Below, one piece after another: positions 17,019-25,490 of a DNA stretch of 64,000 nt. The translations under genes were made by a program, and so were the position numbers. Source of the DNA: Candidatus Aminicenantota bacterium (GTDB lineage Bacteria > Acidobacteriota > Aminicenantia > UBA2199); NCBI GenBank assembly GCA_026393835.1, contig JAPKZK010000019.1, positions 1-64,000 of the forward strand, given 5' to 3'. Position 1 is the first letter of the stretch, and every line of letters begins with the position of its first letter. The notes beneath the pieces were generated by a model. It made no database searches. It worked only from the letters and a program-made list of their open reading frames with translations, and was not told the DNA's origin.

Positions 17019-17837
17019 TTATAACCCCCGTTTCCTGGATTCCCTGTTAGTCCGGCAAAAACTCAAATAAGACTGCATGTTCCTATCTTTGCCGATAATA
17101 GACAGGGTAGTGATGACGGATTCGATAATGGATTTTTCCAGCACATCCAGGACGATATAATCCAGGCCTTTTTCAATCGCCAGGGAGACAAAATTGGAAG
17201 AGATCAGTCCCCTCATGGGTAAGCCTTCGGATAGTACGGACAAATTTGCAATGGTTTTCACCTGGGGGAAATCCAATTTGAAAAGTTCCAGGGTGGTTAA
17301 GAAGTTCCTGCCGTTGTAGAAATCTTCTTCCAGGGGTCGCACCACCGGGTCCAGCAGGATGTGGGTCCTGGCCAACCCGTTATCCAGCAAATGATCGATA
17401 TACAACTGGGCAATGAGCAGCGATTTTTCCGGGGAACTGTCGTCGCCATTTTCCTTGCCGGGTTCCGCGATGCGGGCAATGAACTTTACATTCCTGCCCC
17501 TGGCCACTGCCAGGACGGCGTCGATTTTCTTCGTATCAAAATCGATATCGCCTATCACCATCTCGTTCCTGGCCAATGGGATTATTTCTATCAGGGTTTC
17601 AACCTTGTCGCTTCTGACCAATGCTTTTCCGCCGCAGCTTTCGATAATATCCACGGCTTTTCTCAAGAAAGGCGCTTCATTATGAAGGAGCGCCGTCGCA
17701 TTTAGTTCGATGAATTCAGCGCCATCCCTGATTTGAGCGATCACCTCTCTGCGGATAAACTCGAAATCCATCTTATGCATCTTATCCAGGATCTTTTTAT
17801 TATTTGAATTTAATGCGTTTCCAATTATTGTAATCAT
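17019..17837 (-). CDS. Pterin-binding methyltransferase-like protein
   Basis: 272 residues forming a TIM barrel of the dihydropteroate synthase / methyltetrahydrofolate methyltransferase class. Seen: IGNALNSNNKK at the start, the barrel strand FIELNATA, GDIDF, and the loop LLDPVVRPLEEDF, which resembles AcsE and MetH pterin domains. It probably binds methyltetrahydrofolate and passes the methyl group to a corrinoid protein, but no corrinoid or CO-dehydrogenase gene is nearby, so the acceptor is unknown. Classic FolP motifs are not clear. First gene of the operon ending at priA. Confidence 0.65.
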   Translation of the reverse strand: MITIIGNALNSNNKKILDKMHKMDFEFIRREVIAQIRDGAEFIELNATALLHNEAPFLRKAVDIIESCGGKALVRSDKVETLIEIIPLARNEMVIGDIDFDTKKIDAVLAVARGRNVKFIARIAEPGKENGDDSSPEKSLLIAQLYIDHLLDNGLARTHILLDPVVRPLEEDFYNGRNFLTTLELFKLDFPQVKTIANLSVLSEGLPMRGLISSNFVSLAIEKGLDYIVLDVLEKSIIESVITTLSIIGKDRNMQSYLSFCRTNRESRKRGL

Positions 17838-18061
17838 GGTTTTTCACCCAGGGGTTCCAATGCTTTTTGACTTAACCTGTCTGCCAATAGTTCCTCAATC
17901 AAATATAATCCTCCATAGACAAATCAATATGTATAAGAGTATCAAAATTTTGCCTAACTGTCAAGGATTAATCACATAGAAAAAAAGAGCTTGGACTCAT
18001 TCCCCGCTGCTGTCGATATATTTTGGACTTTGAAATTCTTTTGGCTTCAAAAAACAAATCG

Positions 18062-18101
18062 GTAGGGAACAGGCAATGCCTGTTCCCTACTTTTCGGATA
18101 G
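18062..18101 (+). repeat. MITE-like element, right half (18 kb)
   Basis: GTAGGGAACAGGCA and TGCCTGTTCCCTAC form a near-perfect palindrome (18062-18090), joined directly to CTTTTCGGATAG (18090-18101), the right end of the element family. It sits just after the serC stop and could act as its transcript end. Confidence 0.65.
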
Positions 18102-18113
18102 CTGCCGGCACTA

Positions 18114-19184
18114 CTATTTATTTTCTTTGGCAAATTTCTCCATGAAATCCACCAGGATTTTGACTCCTTCCAGGGACATGGCGTTATATAAGGAAGCCCT
18201 ACAGCCGCCTACGCTGCGATGCCCTTTCAAACCCACCAGGCCCTGCGCGGTGGCCGCTTTGATGAACTTTTCTTCCAGTTCTTCAGAACTGAGCCGGAAG
18301 GTGACATTCATCTTCGACCGGTCTTTGACGTTGGCAGTGCCCTTGTAAAGCGAAATATTATCGATGGCGTCATACAGGAGTTTGGCTTTTTCATTATTGG
18401 TGGCTTCCATTGCTGCCAGGCCGCCGTTCTTTTCCAACCACTCCAGCACCAATTTAACGATATAGATGGCAAAACAAGGGGGCGTATTGTACAGGGACTT
18501 TTCCGCCTTGTGAATCTTGTAGCTCAGCATGGTAATCACGTTATCCGGGCATTTCTCGATGAGATCGTTTCTCATAATCACCAGGGTAACGCCCGCGGGT
18601 CCCATATTCTTCTGGGCGCCGGCATAGATCAACCCGAATTTGGAGACATCGATTCTCCGGCTGAATATGTCCGATGACATATCGACAAGCAATGGTATAT
18701 TCCCGGCATCGGGAAATGTTTGATATTGGATACCGCCGATGGTCTCATTGGATGTGACGTGCGCATAAACGGCATCCGGGGACCATTTGGCCTCCGGGAT
18801 ATAATTGAAATTTTTATCCTCGGAAGTCCCGGCGACGTTAACGGCGCCGAACAGTTTGGCTTCCTTGATGGCCTTTTTTGCCCAGGCGCCGGTGTTCACA
18901 TAGTCGGCTTTTTTGCCCTGTAGTAGATTCATGGGAATCATACCGAATTGAAGGCTTGCGCCGCCCTGTAGAAACAGGACGGAATAGTTGTCGGGCACGC
19001 CCAGCAGGGACCTGATTTTTGCTTCCGCGGTCCCGATTACGGCCTCGAAATCCTTGGAACGGTGACTGATTTCCATTATTGAAAGACCGATGCCGTTGAA
19101 ATCCAGCAACTCTTCCTGTGCTTTCTTCATCACTTCGTAAGGAAGAATCGCCGGTCCTGCGTAAAAATTATACTTTTTAGCCAT
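18114..19184 (-). CDS. serC: Phosphoserine aminotransferase
   Basis: 356 residues, the usual size. It converts 3-phosphohydroxypyruvate and glutamate to phosphoserine in serine synthesis and also serves pyridoxine synthesis. Family start YNFYAGPAILP, GGASLQFGMIPMN for cofactor phosphate binding, and PLP-binding lysine in YAGAQKNMGPAG. The C-terminal GHRSVGGCRASLYNA is diagnostic. ATG at 19184 has AGGAGG upstream (19195-19200). Transcribed alone, divergent from the tRNA-Lys promoter. Confidence 0.95.
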   Translation of the reverse strand: MAKKYNFYAGPAILPYEVMKKAQEELLDFNGIGLSIMEISHRSKDFEAVIGTAEAKIRSLLGVPDNYSVLFLQGGASLQFGMIPMNLLQGKKADYVNTGAWAKKAIKEAKLFGAVNVAGTSEDKNFNYIPEAKWSPDAVYAHVTSNETIGGIQYQTFPDAGNIPLLVDMSSDIFSRRIDVSKFGLIYAGAQKNMGPAGVTLVIMRNDLIEKCPDNVITMLSYKIHKAEKSLYNTPPCFAIYIVKLVLEWLEKNGGLAAMEATNNEKAKLLYDAIDNISLYKGTANVKDRSKMNVTFRLSSEELEEKFIKAATAQGLVGLKGHRSVGGCRASLYNAMSLEGVKILVDFMEKFAKENK

Positions 19185-19297
19185 GTTTGTATATCCTCCT
19201 ATTGGTACACTTTATTAATTATCTTAAATTATACATATATTAAAAAAATTATGCAAGATGGGAGCTGAAAAAAAAACTTCCATCTCAGACTTGGCAC

Positions 19298-19326
19298 TTG
19301 ACAGCGACTGCCGATTGTGATATCTT
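19298..19326 (+). promoter_or_regulatory. Sigma-70 promoter of tRNA-Lys
   Basis: TTGACA (19298-19303), a 17-bp spacer, then TATCTT (19321-19326). The expected start near 19333 is about 17 nt before the mature tRNA. The ompH gene lies 27 nt after the tRNA and may be read from the same promoter. Confidence 0.7.
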
Positions 19327-19349
19327 ATTCCAACGGTTAACCGATGAAT

Positions 19350-19422
19350 GGTCCCTTAGCTCAATTGGCAGAGCAATTGACTCTTAATCAATAGGTTGAA
19401 GGTTCGATTCCTTCAGGGATCA
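19350..19422 (+). tRNA. tRNA-Lys (anticodon CUU)
   Basis: A 73-nt cloverleaf. The acceptor stem is GGTCCCT with AGGGATC, and the D arm is GCTC/GAGC. The anticodon stem ATTGA/TCAAT holds loop CTCTTAA, giving anticodon CTT. The T arm is GAAGG-TTCGATT-CCTTC. Discriminator A at 19422; CCA is not encoded. A run of T follows. Confidence 0.95.
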
Positions 19423-19448
19423 TTTTTTTTCCCAGAAAGGAGCCATAT

Positions 19449-19958
19449 ATGAAAAGATCATTTATTTTAATCTTAACCCTTCTAACATTGACTATATTTG
19501 CTTTTTCAGAGGTGAAAATCGGGGTTATCAATTCCCAGGAACTCCTCCGGAAAACGAAGAAAGGCAGTCAGACCCTCAAATACCTGGAGGACTTGAAGAA
19601 CGCCAAAGAACGGCAAATTCAAACCCTGGTAACTGAACTGGAAACCCTGGAGAAAGAATTGAGCTCGCCGGCATTGAACGCAAATACCCGGGCTGGCAAA
19701 TTACGCATCCTGGAAGATAAAAAAGTAAATTATGACAGGACAGTCCAGGACGCCCAGAAAGAAATGCAAAGCCAATCGGCAAAGGTGCTGGGGGACCTGG
19801 AAAAGGAATTCATCCCGATTATTAATCAGGTTGGGCAAGCGAAAGGATACGCCCTGGTTTTAGATGTTACCAATTCCGGCGTCGCGTATTTCGCCCCAAC
19901 AGCCGATATCACCGCCGAAATGATTAAAGCCGTGGATGAAAAACTCCCGGTAAAGTAA
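19449..19958 (+). CDS. OmpH/Skp-family periplasmic chaperone
   Basis: 169 residues. A signal peptide (hydrophobic 5-19, cut near FAFS) is followed by the family start VKIGVINSQELL, a long charged coiled coil (about 40-115) and the conserved closing strand KGYALVLDV. Skp trimers hold unfolded outer-membrane proteins in the periplasm, so this gene implies a two-membrane cell. AAAGGAG lies 8 nt before ATG 19449. It lies just downstream of tRNA-Lys. Confidence 0.85.
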   Translation: MKRSFILILTLLTLTIFAFSEVKIGVINSQELLRKTKKGSQTLKYLEDLKNAKERQIQTLVTELETLEKELSSPALNANTRAGKLRILEDKKVNYDRTVQDAQKEMQSQSAKVLGDLEKEFIPIINQVGQAKGYALVLDVTNSGVAYFAPTADITAEMIKAVDEKLPVK

Positions 19959-20027
19959 GCGCTATCGGTAACTCTCTTTCTTGCCCCGGAGTTCCTGCTC
20001 CCCGGATAAAATTTATGCGGTCGGTTG

Positions 20028-20056
20028 TTGACTTTCCAACCCGGTTCAATTAAAAT
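20028..20056 (+). promoter_or_regulatory. Promoter of the ATPase-nuclease-nadCB unit
   Basis: TTGACT (20028-20033), a 17-bp spacer and TAAAAT (20051-20056), 53 nt before the chosen ATPase start. No other good promoter was seen before nadC, so the cassette and the NAD genes probably share this one. Confidence 0.6.
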
Positions 20057-20108
20057 ATTTTCTTAAAAATACATTTTTTATCCTCTTATGGAGAAAATGG
20101 GGCAAATT

Positions 20109-21494
20109 ATGAAGATACAAATCAAAAACCTTGGAGTTCAGAAGCAAGCGGAGTTCTCACTTGGCGACCTGACCATCATCTGTGGCAACAACAACACGGG
20201 CAAGACCTATGCCACTTATGCACTCCATGGATTTTTATCCCTTTGGGGTGAATCGTTTTCAATCGACATCCCCGAGACCGATATCAGCCGGTTGCTCGCT
20301 GAAGGAGTAGTTCATATTAATATTTCGGAATATGTTAAACAGGCCGAATATATTTTGAAGAATGGCTGCCGGGAATATGTAAAGCTATTGCCGATGGTCT
20401 TTGCGGCGCCGATAGACCGGTTTAAGGAAACTGAATTTCAAATAACCCTGGAGCCGGGCGACATCGATCCGGTAGGTAAATACAATCGACGGATCAGTTC
20501 GGCCAATGCAGAACATTTCTCCATTACAAAGAGCGAAGGAAGCGCCGAATTGATCGTTACCCTGCTGGTGGAGAAAGATAAACTCAAAATTCCCACGGAT
20601 GTTATCAAACAGTTCATCGGCGACGCCCTGAAGAAAATAATTTTTGGGCGACTTTTCCCCAATCCTTTCATCGCCAGCGCAGAAAGAACCGGCGCCTCCA
20701 TTTTTCGCAAAGAATTGAATTTCCCCCGTAGTCGCCTGCTTGAAGAGATCAGCCAGCCCGAAAAAAATCTCAACCCCATGGACCTTTTATTGAAAGCCTA
20801 CCGGGATTATGCACTGCCGGTGAAAAGCAATGTGGACTTCACAAGGCAACTGGAGACAATTTTCAAACGAAACAGTTTCATAAAAGAGACTCATCCCGAT
20901 GTGTTATCCGATTTCGCCGATATCATCGGAGGTGAATATACCGTTACCCGGAATGATGAACTTTATTATGTACCGAAGGGCAAGCATGTCAAACTATCTA
21001 TGGTTGAAAGCTCCAGCGCAGTTCGATCCCTGCTCGATATTGGGTTTTATCTCAGGCACGTGGCCCAGCCCGGCGATTTACTCATGGTGGACGAGCCCGA
21101 ACTAAACCTGCACCCGGAAAACCAGCGCCGCGTGGTGCGGCTTTTTTCCCGTTTGGTTAATCTCGGTATCAAAGTCTTTATCACCACCCACAGCGATTAC
21201 ATTATCAAAGAATTGAACACACTTATTATGCTCAACCACGACAGACAGCATTTGCGGAGGATTGCCGAAAAAGAAGGATATAAAAAGGAAGAACTCATTT
21301 CTGTCCATCAGATAAAAGTCTATATCGCAGAAGAGGCCCTGGTGAAACTGGATAACAGCCTTCGTAAAACCCGCTGCTTGACGCTTACCCCAGCCGACAT
21401 CGACCCGGAACTTGGTATTGAAGCCCGCAGCTTCGATACCACCATTGAAACTATGAACCGTATCCAGGAAGAAATCGTCTGGGGAGAGGAATAA
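20109..21494 (+). CDS. OLD/ABC-like ATPase of a two-gene nuclease cassette
   Basis: About 461 residues from ATG 20109 (MKIQIKNLG, the usual beta-strand start of this class; ATGs at 20088 and 20097 would add a short tail). Walker A GNNNTGKT is at about 25-32. The ABC/SMC-like C-terminal part has Walker B LLMVDEPELNLHPENQRR and the switch His in VFITTHSDYIIKELN. Unlike OLD or GajA proteins it carries no TOPRIM nuclease domain. The next gene, 2 nt downstream, encodes a PD-(D/E)XK-like protein that may supply the nuclease. This ATPase-plus-effector layout resembles anti-phage pairs such as PARIS or Septu, but I recognise no named system. Confidence 0.75.
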   Translation: MKIQIKNLGVQKQAEFSLGDLTIICGNNNTGKTYATYALHGFLSLWGESFSIDIPETDISRLLAEGVVHINISEYVKQAEYILKNGCREYVKLLPMVFAAPIDRFKETEFQITLEPGDIDPVGKYNRRISSANAEHFSITKSEGSAELIVTLLVEKDKLKIPTDVIKQFIGDALKKIIFGRLFPNPFIASAERTGASIFRKELNFPRSRLLEEISQPEKNLNPMDLLLKAYRDYALPVKSNVDFTRQLETIFKRNSFIKETHPDVLSDFADIIGGEYTVTRNDELYYVPKGKHVKLSMVESSSAVRSLLDIGFYLRHVAQPGDLLMVDEPELNLHPENQRRVVRLFSRLVNLGIKVFITTHSDYIIKELNTLIMLNHDRQHLRRIAEKEGYKKEELISVHQIKVYIAEEALVKLDNSLRKTRCLTLTPADIDPELGIEARSFDTTIETMNRIQEEIVWGEE

Positions 21495-21496
21495 CG

Positions 21497-22063
21497 ATGA
21501 CCGATATCGATATCTTGCGCCAGTTGATTAAAGAATCCGTACAAGTGCCGTTCGTCAATGACTATGACAAAAGCAAAAAAAAAATCAAACTCACGGAGCC
21601 TCAACACTCAAACTCATCGGTCACTATTTATGAAATGCCGGATAATGTCATCATCATCAAGGCGGATATGTTCAAGTCTCCGGATACTATTTTTGCCGGT
21701 TCAAGAGGTGAATGTAAACGCGCTGATTTTGTCATTATAGCGGATACGAACACTAAAAAGGTCATCCTCTGCATCGAGATAAAGACGGCGAAAGGAAAGG
21801 AAGAGGAAATCATCCAACAACTTAATGGAGCACGGTGTTTTATCTTATACTGCCGTGAAATTGGCCGGACGTTCTGGAAACAACGGGATTTCCTTGAAGG
21901 TTACGAGTATCGTTTCGTTAGTGTAACACATACCGGCATCGATAAAAAAAAGACGCGCATAGATCGCCAACCCGGCGTTCATGACCGCCCCGAAAAAATG
22001 CTGAAAATAAGCTCACCGCATCATCTCTTTTTCAATCAACTTGCGGGAATTGCAAAAAAATAA
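21497..22063 (+). CDS. PD-(D/E)XK nuclease-like partner of the ATPase
   Basis: 188 residues. The core reads RADFVIIAD (Asp), then VILCIEIKTAKG (E-x-K), then a helix with QQLNGARCFILYC. This is the order and spacing of PD-(D/E)XK nucleases with the accessory Gln. No signal or membrane segment. It begins 2 nt after the ATPase stop and ends 3 nt before nadC, so translation of all is likely coupled. It probably cuts nucleic acid when released or switched on by the ATPase. The family is not recognised, and a non-nuclease regulator role cannot be excluded. Confidence 0.65.
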   Translation: MTDIDILRQLIKESVQVPFVNDYDKSKKKIKLTEPQHSNSSVTIYEMPDNVIIIKADMFKSPDTIFAGSRGECKRADFVIIADTNTKKVILCIEIKTAKGKEEEIIQQLNGARCFILYCREIGRTFWKQRDFLEGYEYRFVSVTHTGIDKKKTRIDRQPGVHDRPEKMLKISSPHHLFFNQLAGIAKK

Positions 22064-22066
22064 ATA

Positions 22067-22951
22067 ATGAATACGATTAAAGGAAAGGGTCAACCGTTTG
22101 AAGAATCGCTGACCCGACAAATTATAGACCTGGCGCTGTCGGAAGATAAAGCATGGGACGACGTCACTACCGATTCCCTGCTGGATTACGACGCCAATGT
22201 AACAGCCGGCGTCGCCGCTAAACAAGACGGCATTATCTCCGGGACCGGGATATTCACCGCCGTCTTTCAAACCATCGATCCACAGGTTACCGTCAAAATA
22301 CTTAAAAATGACGGCAGCCCCGTAAAAAAAGGCGACCTGGTGCTGGAAGTCGCCGGCATGGAAAGCTCCATCCTGAAAGCAGAACGTACGGCCCTGAACT
22401 TTTTACAACGCCTCAGCGGCATCGCCACCCTCACCCACCAATATGCCGAGAAACTAAAACCCTTCCAGGTCACTTTGCTGGATACCCGCAAAACCACGCC
22501 AGGCATGCGCTATCTTGAAAAGAAAGCGGTCAAAGACGGCGGCGGCGCCAACCACCGCATGAACCTGGAAGATATGGCCATGGTTAAAGACAACCATATC
22601 GCCATGGCGGGTTGCATTACCAACGCTGTAAAAAAAGTCCGGGAAAAATTCCCCGACAAAAAAATCGAAGTGGAAGTAAAAAATTTAATAGAACTGGAAG
22701 AAGCCCTGTCGCTCACCCCGGCCGTGGATATGATCATGCTGGATAATTTCAACCCCGCCATCCTGGAAGAGGCTGTCGCCATCAACAACCGCCGGGTGAA
22801 ATTGGAAGTCTCCGGGAATGTAAACCTGGAAAATATCCGGGAGAAAGCCATCGCCGGCATCGATTTTATTTCCGTCGGCGCCCTGACCCATTCCTTTAAA
22901 TCCCTTGATTTAAGCCTGGACATATTTCCTATAGAAAAAAATAAGAGGTAA
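22067..22951 (+). CDS. nadC: Nicotinate-nucleotide pyrophosphorylase
   Basis: 294 residues. It converts quinolinate and PRPP to nicotinate mononucleotide in de novo NAD synthesis. Family motifs: EDKAWDDVTTDSL near residue 28, RTALNFLQRLSGIAT, the phosphate-binding DTRKTTPGMRYLEKKAVKDGG (catalytic Lys and Arg), and EVEVKNL. The following nadB confirms the pathway. nadA is not in the window. Confidence 0.95.
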   Translation: MNTIKGKGQPFEESLTRQIIDLALSEDKAWDDVTTDSLLDYDANVTAGVAAKQDGIISGTGIFTAVFQTIDPQVTVKILKNDGSPVKKGDLVLEVAGMESSILKAERTALNFLQRLSGIATLTHQYAEKLKPFQVTLLDTRKTTPGMRYLEKKAVKDGGGANHRMNLEDMAMVKDNHIAMAGCITNAVKKVREKFPDKKIEVEVKNLIELEEALSLTPAVDMIMLDNFNPAILEEAVAINNRRVKLEVSGNVNLENIREKAIAGIDFISVGALTHSFKSLDLSLDIFPIEKNKR

Positions 22952-22970
22952 CGAGGTAACGAGGTAACCC

Positions 22971-24548
22971 ATGCAAGAATATATAGAAACCGACGTATTA
23001 ATCATCGGCGGCGGCATTGCCGGCTCCACCGCCGCCTTAATCCTGGCCGAGAACGGCGTCGACGTCATCATGATTTCCAAGGGCGACGGCCCCTCCGCCG
23101 CCAATACCTATTACGCCCAGGGGGGGATTGCCGCATTGGCGGAAGATGACTCCGCGGAACAATTCATCGACGATATCATGAAGAGCGGCGACGGCATCAA
23201 CTATAGAAAAGCCGTGGAACAAGCAGTTTATCTATCGCCGCAGATGGTGAAAAACATCCTGTTGGATAAACTCAAAGTCCCGTTTTCTACCAATAACGGT
23301 CATTTTGACCTGGCCAGGGAAGGCGCCCATTCCAGGCGCCGGGTCCTCAATGTAAAGGATATGACCGGGCGAGTCATCCAGGAGAGTTTTCATAAATACT
23401 TGAAAAAATTGAAAAAATTAAGAATACTTTTCAACCATACCGCCATCGACCTGTTAACCATCCCCCACCACTCGCTCAATACCGACCGGATGTACGAGGA
23501 ACCCTGCACCATCGGCGCTTATGTTTTCAACCAGGTCTCTGAGAAAGTCATCCGAATCTTTGCCAGGAAAGTGATCCTGGCCAGTGGGGGGTTAAGCAGT
23601 ATATTTTTACATTCCACCAACCCCCCGGAGGTTGTGGGAAACGGTATTGCCATGGCTTACCGGGCCGGGGCGCAGATGGCCAACATGGAATACATCCAAT
23701 TCCACCCCACCGCCCTCTACCACCGCGAAGCCGACAGTTTCCTGATCTCCGAGGCGGTGCGGGGTGAAGGCGCAAAACTAATGAACCGCAAGGGCGACTA
23801 TTTTATGAAAAAATACTCCCCCATGGGCGACCTGGCCCCCAGGGACGAAGTCTCCCGGGCTATTTACGAGGAAATGATCAAATATGGCGATAACTTTGTG
23901 CTGCTGGACCTGGCTTCCTTTGCCAAAATCAACATTAAGGATAGATTCCCCACTATTTATGAGAATTGCATGAAATATGGCATCGATATTACCAAAAAGC
24001 CCATCCCCGTGGTTCCCGCCGCCCATTATAGCTGCGGCGGCGTGCTGGCCGATTTAAACGGCGGGACCAGTTTGAAAAACTTATATGCCATCGGCGAAGT
24101 CGCCTGTACCGGTCTCCACGGCGCCAACCGCCTGGCCTCCGTTTCCCTGCTGGAAGGACTGGTTTGGGGAGTAAAATCAGCGGAAAATATCCTGGAAACC
24201 ATCGACAGGGAACAGGACCCCTATGTGATCTCGGAAATCCCGGCCTGGAAATACCCCTACCCGCAAGAAAAATTGGACCCGGCCCTGGTCTGGCAGGACC
24301 TGGTTACCATTCGCTATATTATGTGGAATTACAGCGGCATCATCCGAACCGGCAAACGATTGGAACGGGCGCGTTCCGACCTGGATTATTTAAAAAATCA
24401 AATCATTAAATTCTACCAGGAGACAGAGATCAAGAGTAGTATTATCGACTTGAGGGACAGTGTACAAACGGCCTTAATAGTGGTAAATGCCGCCCTGCGC
24501 AATAAAGTCTCGCGCGGCGCCCATTATATCAGCGATACCAGGGAATAA
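22971..24548 (+). CDS. nadB: L-aspartate oxidase
   Basis: 525 residues. A flavoprotein that oxidises aspartate to iminoaspartate for quinolinate synthesis. FAD-binding GGGIAGSTAALILAENG at the N-terminus, YYAQGGIAAL, substrate residues in EYIQFHPTALYH and SEAVRGEGAKL, and PAAHYSCGGVL with GEVACTGLHGANRLASVSLLEGLVWG are all typical. The C-terminal helical domain is complete. It follows nadC by 19 nt; the gap contains GAGGTAACGAGGTAAC, which includes the ribosome-binding site. Confidence 0.95.
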   Translation: MQEYIETDVLIIGGGIAGSTAALILAENGVDVIMISKGDGPSAANTYYAQGGIAALAEDDSAEQFIDDIMKSGDGINYRKAVEQAVYLSPQMVKNILLDKLKVPFSTNNGHFDLAREGAHSRRRVLNVKDMTGRVIQESFHKYLKKLKKLRILFNHTAIDLLTIPHHSLNTDRMYEEPCTIGAYVFNQVSEKVIRIFARKVILASGGLSSIFLHSTNPPEVVGNGIAMAYRAGAQMANMEYIQFHPTALYHREADSFLISEAVRGEGAKLMNRKGDYFMKKYSPMGDLAPRDEVSRAIYEEMIKYGDNFVLLDLASFAKINIKDRFPTIYENCMKYGIDITKKPIPVVPAAHYSCGGVLADLNGGTSLKNLYAIGEVACTGLHGANRLASVSLLEGLVWGVKSAENILETIDREQDPYVISEIPAWKYPYPQEKLDPALVWQDLVTIRYIMWNYSGIIRTGKRLERARSDLDYLKNQIIKFYQETEIKSSIIDLRDSVQTALIVVNAALRNKVSRGAHYISDTRE

Positions 24549-24580
24549 TGACTTAATAATATGATTAAGGAGAAAAAATC

Positions 24581-25324
24581 GTGACGACTTTTAAACAAAA
24601 ACTGCGGCAAAAGCTGCCACTGATCGGGACCATTCAAGAACTCCCCGCCGCGGAAGTAACCGAAATACTGGCTTCCGCGGGTTTCGATTGGTTGTTCGTG
24701 GATATGGAACATTCGGCCATCGATATTTCATGTATGCAGCATATTCTCCAGGCCGGCCAAAGACACTGCCCTTGCATTGTTCGTTCCCCTTCCCACGAGG
24801 AGGTCTGGCTTAAGAAAATACTGGACGCCGGCGCGGACGGGATCATTATCCCCCTGGTGAACACGGCCGAAGAGGCGAAAAGAGTCATCCGGTTTTGTAA
24901 ATATCCCCCGGAGGGCGGACGCAGCATCGGCATTGCCCGCGCCCAGGGTTATGGCATGAATTTCCGGGAATACGTGGCGGAGGCCAATGAAAAAATTGCG
25001 GTTATTTTGCAAATGGAACATATCGACGCCGTAAAAAATATCGACGCCATCGTAAAAGTCCCGGGCATCGATGCGCTTTTCATCGGTCCTTATGATCTTT
25101 CCGGCAGTATGGGTATGACGGGTCAGGTGAACACCCCGGAAGTGCGGCGGCAAATCGAAATCCTGGGAAACGCCTGTATCGCGGCAGGACTTCCCATGGG
25201 TATTTTTACCACCGACCCGGCGGAGGTGAAACCGCTGATGGAAAAAGGTTATTCGTTGATCGCCGTGGGCATCGACGCCATGATCCTGGGAAAAGCCGCC
25301 AAAGAAACCTTGAACTTTTTATAA
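24581..25324 (+). CDS. HpcH/HpaI-family class II aldolase
   Basis: 247 residues. The barrel has FDWLFVDMEHSAID (metal and substrate Glu-His), DAGADGIIIPLVNTAEEA, GGRSIGIARAQGYG, the metal Glu in ILQMEHIDAV, and FIGPYDLSGSMG. These match 2-keto-3-deoxy acid aldolases that split such sugars to pyruvate and an aldehyde. The exact substrate (for example 2-dehydro-3-deoxyglucarate) is not determined. GTG start at 24581 has AAGGAG 8 nt upstream. It follows nadB closely and may be in the same transcript. A hairpin element follows the stop. Confidence 0.88.
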   Translation: MTTFKQKLRQKLPLIGTIQELPAAEVTEILASAGFDWLFVDMEHSAIDISCMQHILQAGQRHCPCIVRSPSHEEVWLKKILDAGADGIIIPLVNTAEEAKRVIRFCKYPPEGGRSIGIARAQGYGMNFREYVAEANEKIAVILQMEHIDAVKNIDAIVKVPGIDALFIGPYDLSGSMGMTGQVNTPEVRRQIEILGNACIAAGLPMGIFTTDPAEVKPLMEKGYSLIAVGIDAMILGKAAKETLNFL

Positions 25325-25384
25325 TCAAAAGTTTTGGGAGGTGTCGGAACCTTTTTTCAAAAAGGTTCTGACCCGCCGGAGGCA
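25323..25384 (+). repeat. Hairpin-CCGGAGGCA dispersed element, copy 3
   Basis: AATCAAAAGTTTTGGGAGG, then hairpin arms GAACCTTTTT and AAAAAGGTTC around TC, then GACCCGCCGGAGGCA. Nearly the same as 6941-7002. The tail GACCCGCCGGAGGCA is repeated at 25473-25487 after a second small hairpin (25461-25475). Confidence 0.75.
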
Positions 25385-25460
25385 GCATGCTGCTGCTCCC
25401 GCTTTGCACGGCCCTGGGGTTTTCCGATGTTACGGGCCTCATCTCAAACCATTATAGGGA

Positions 25461-25490
25461 GTCCCAGCATGGGACCCGCCGGAGGCAAAA
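25461..25490 (+). promoter_or_regulatory. Hairpin plus ribosome-binding site from a repeat tail
   Basis: GTCCCA-GCA-TGGGAC hairpin (25461-25475), then CCGCCGGAGGCAAAA and ATG at 25491. The GGAGG is 6 nt before the start codon of the propeller-SpoIIE gene. The same CCGGAGGCA tail ends the element copies at 6941 and 25323, so a dispersed repeat appears to provide the translation signal. Confidence 0.6.

Noticed and set aside
17019-17837. Dihydropteroate synthase (FolP) assignment
   Set aside because: The loop LLDPVVRPLEEDF fits methyltetrahydrofolate methyltransferases better, and typical FolP motifs were not clear.
20109-22063. Naming the ATPase-nuclease pair as Gabija, Septu or PARIS
   Set aside because: No TOPRIM, UvrD-like helicase or HNH domain is present; the second protein looks PD-(D/E)XK, so no named system fits.
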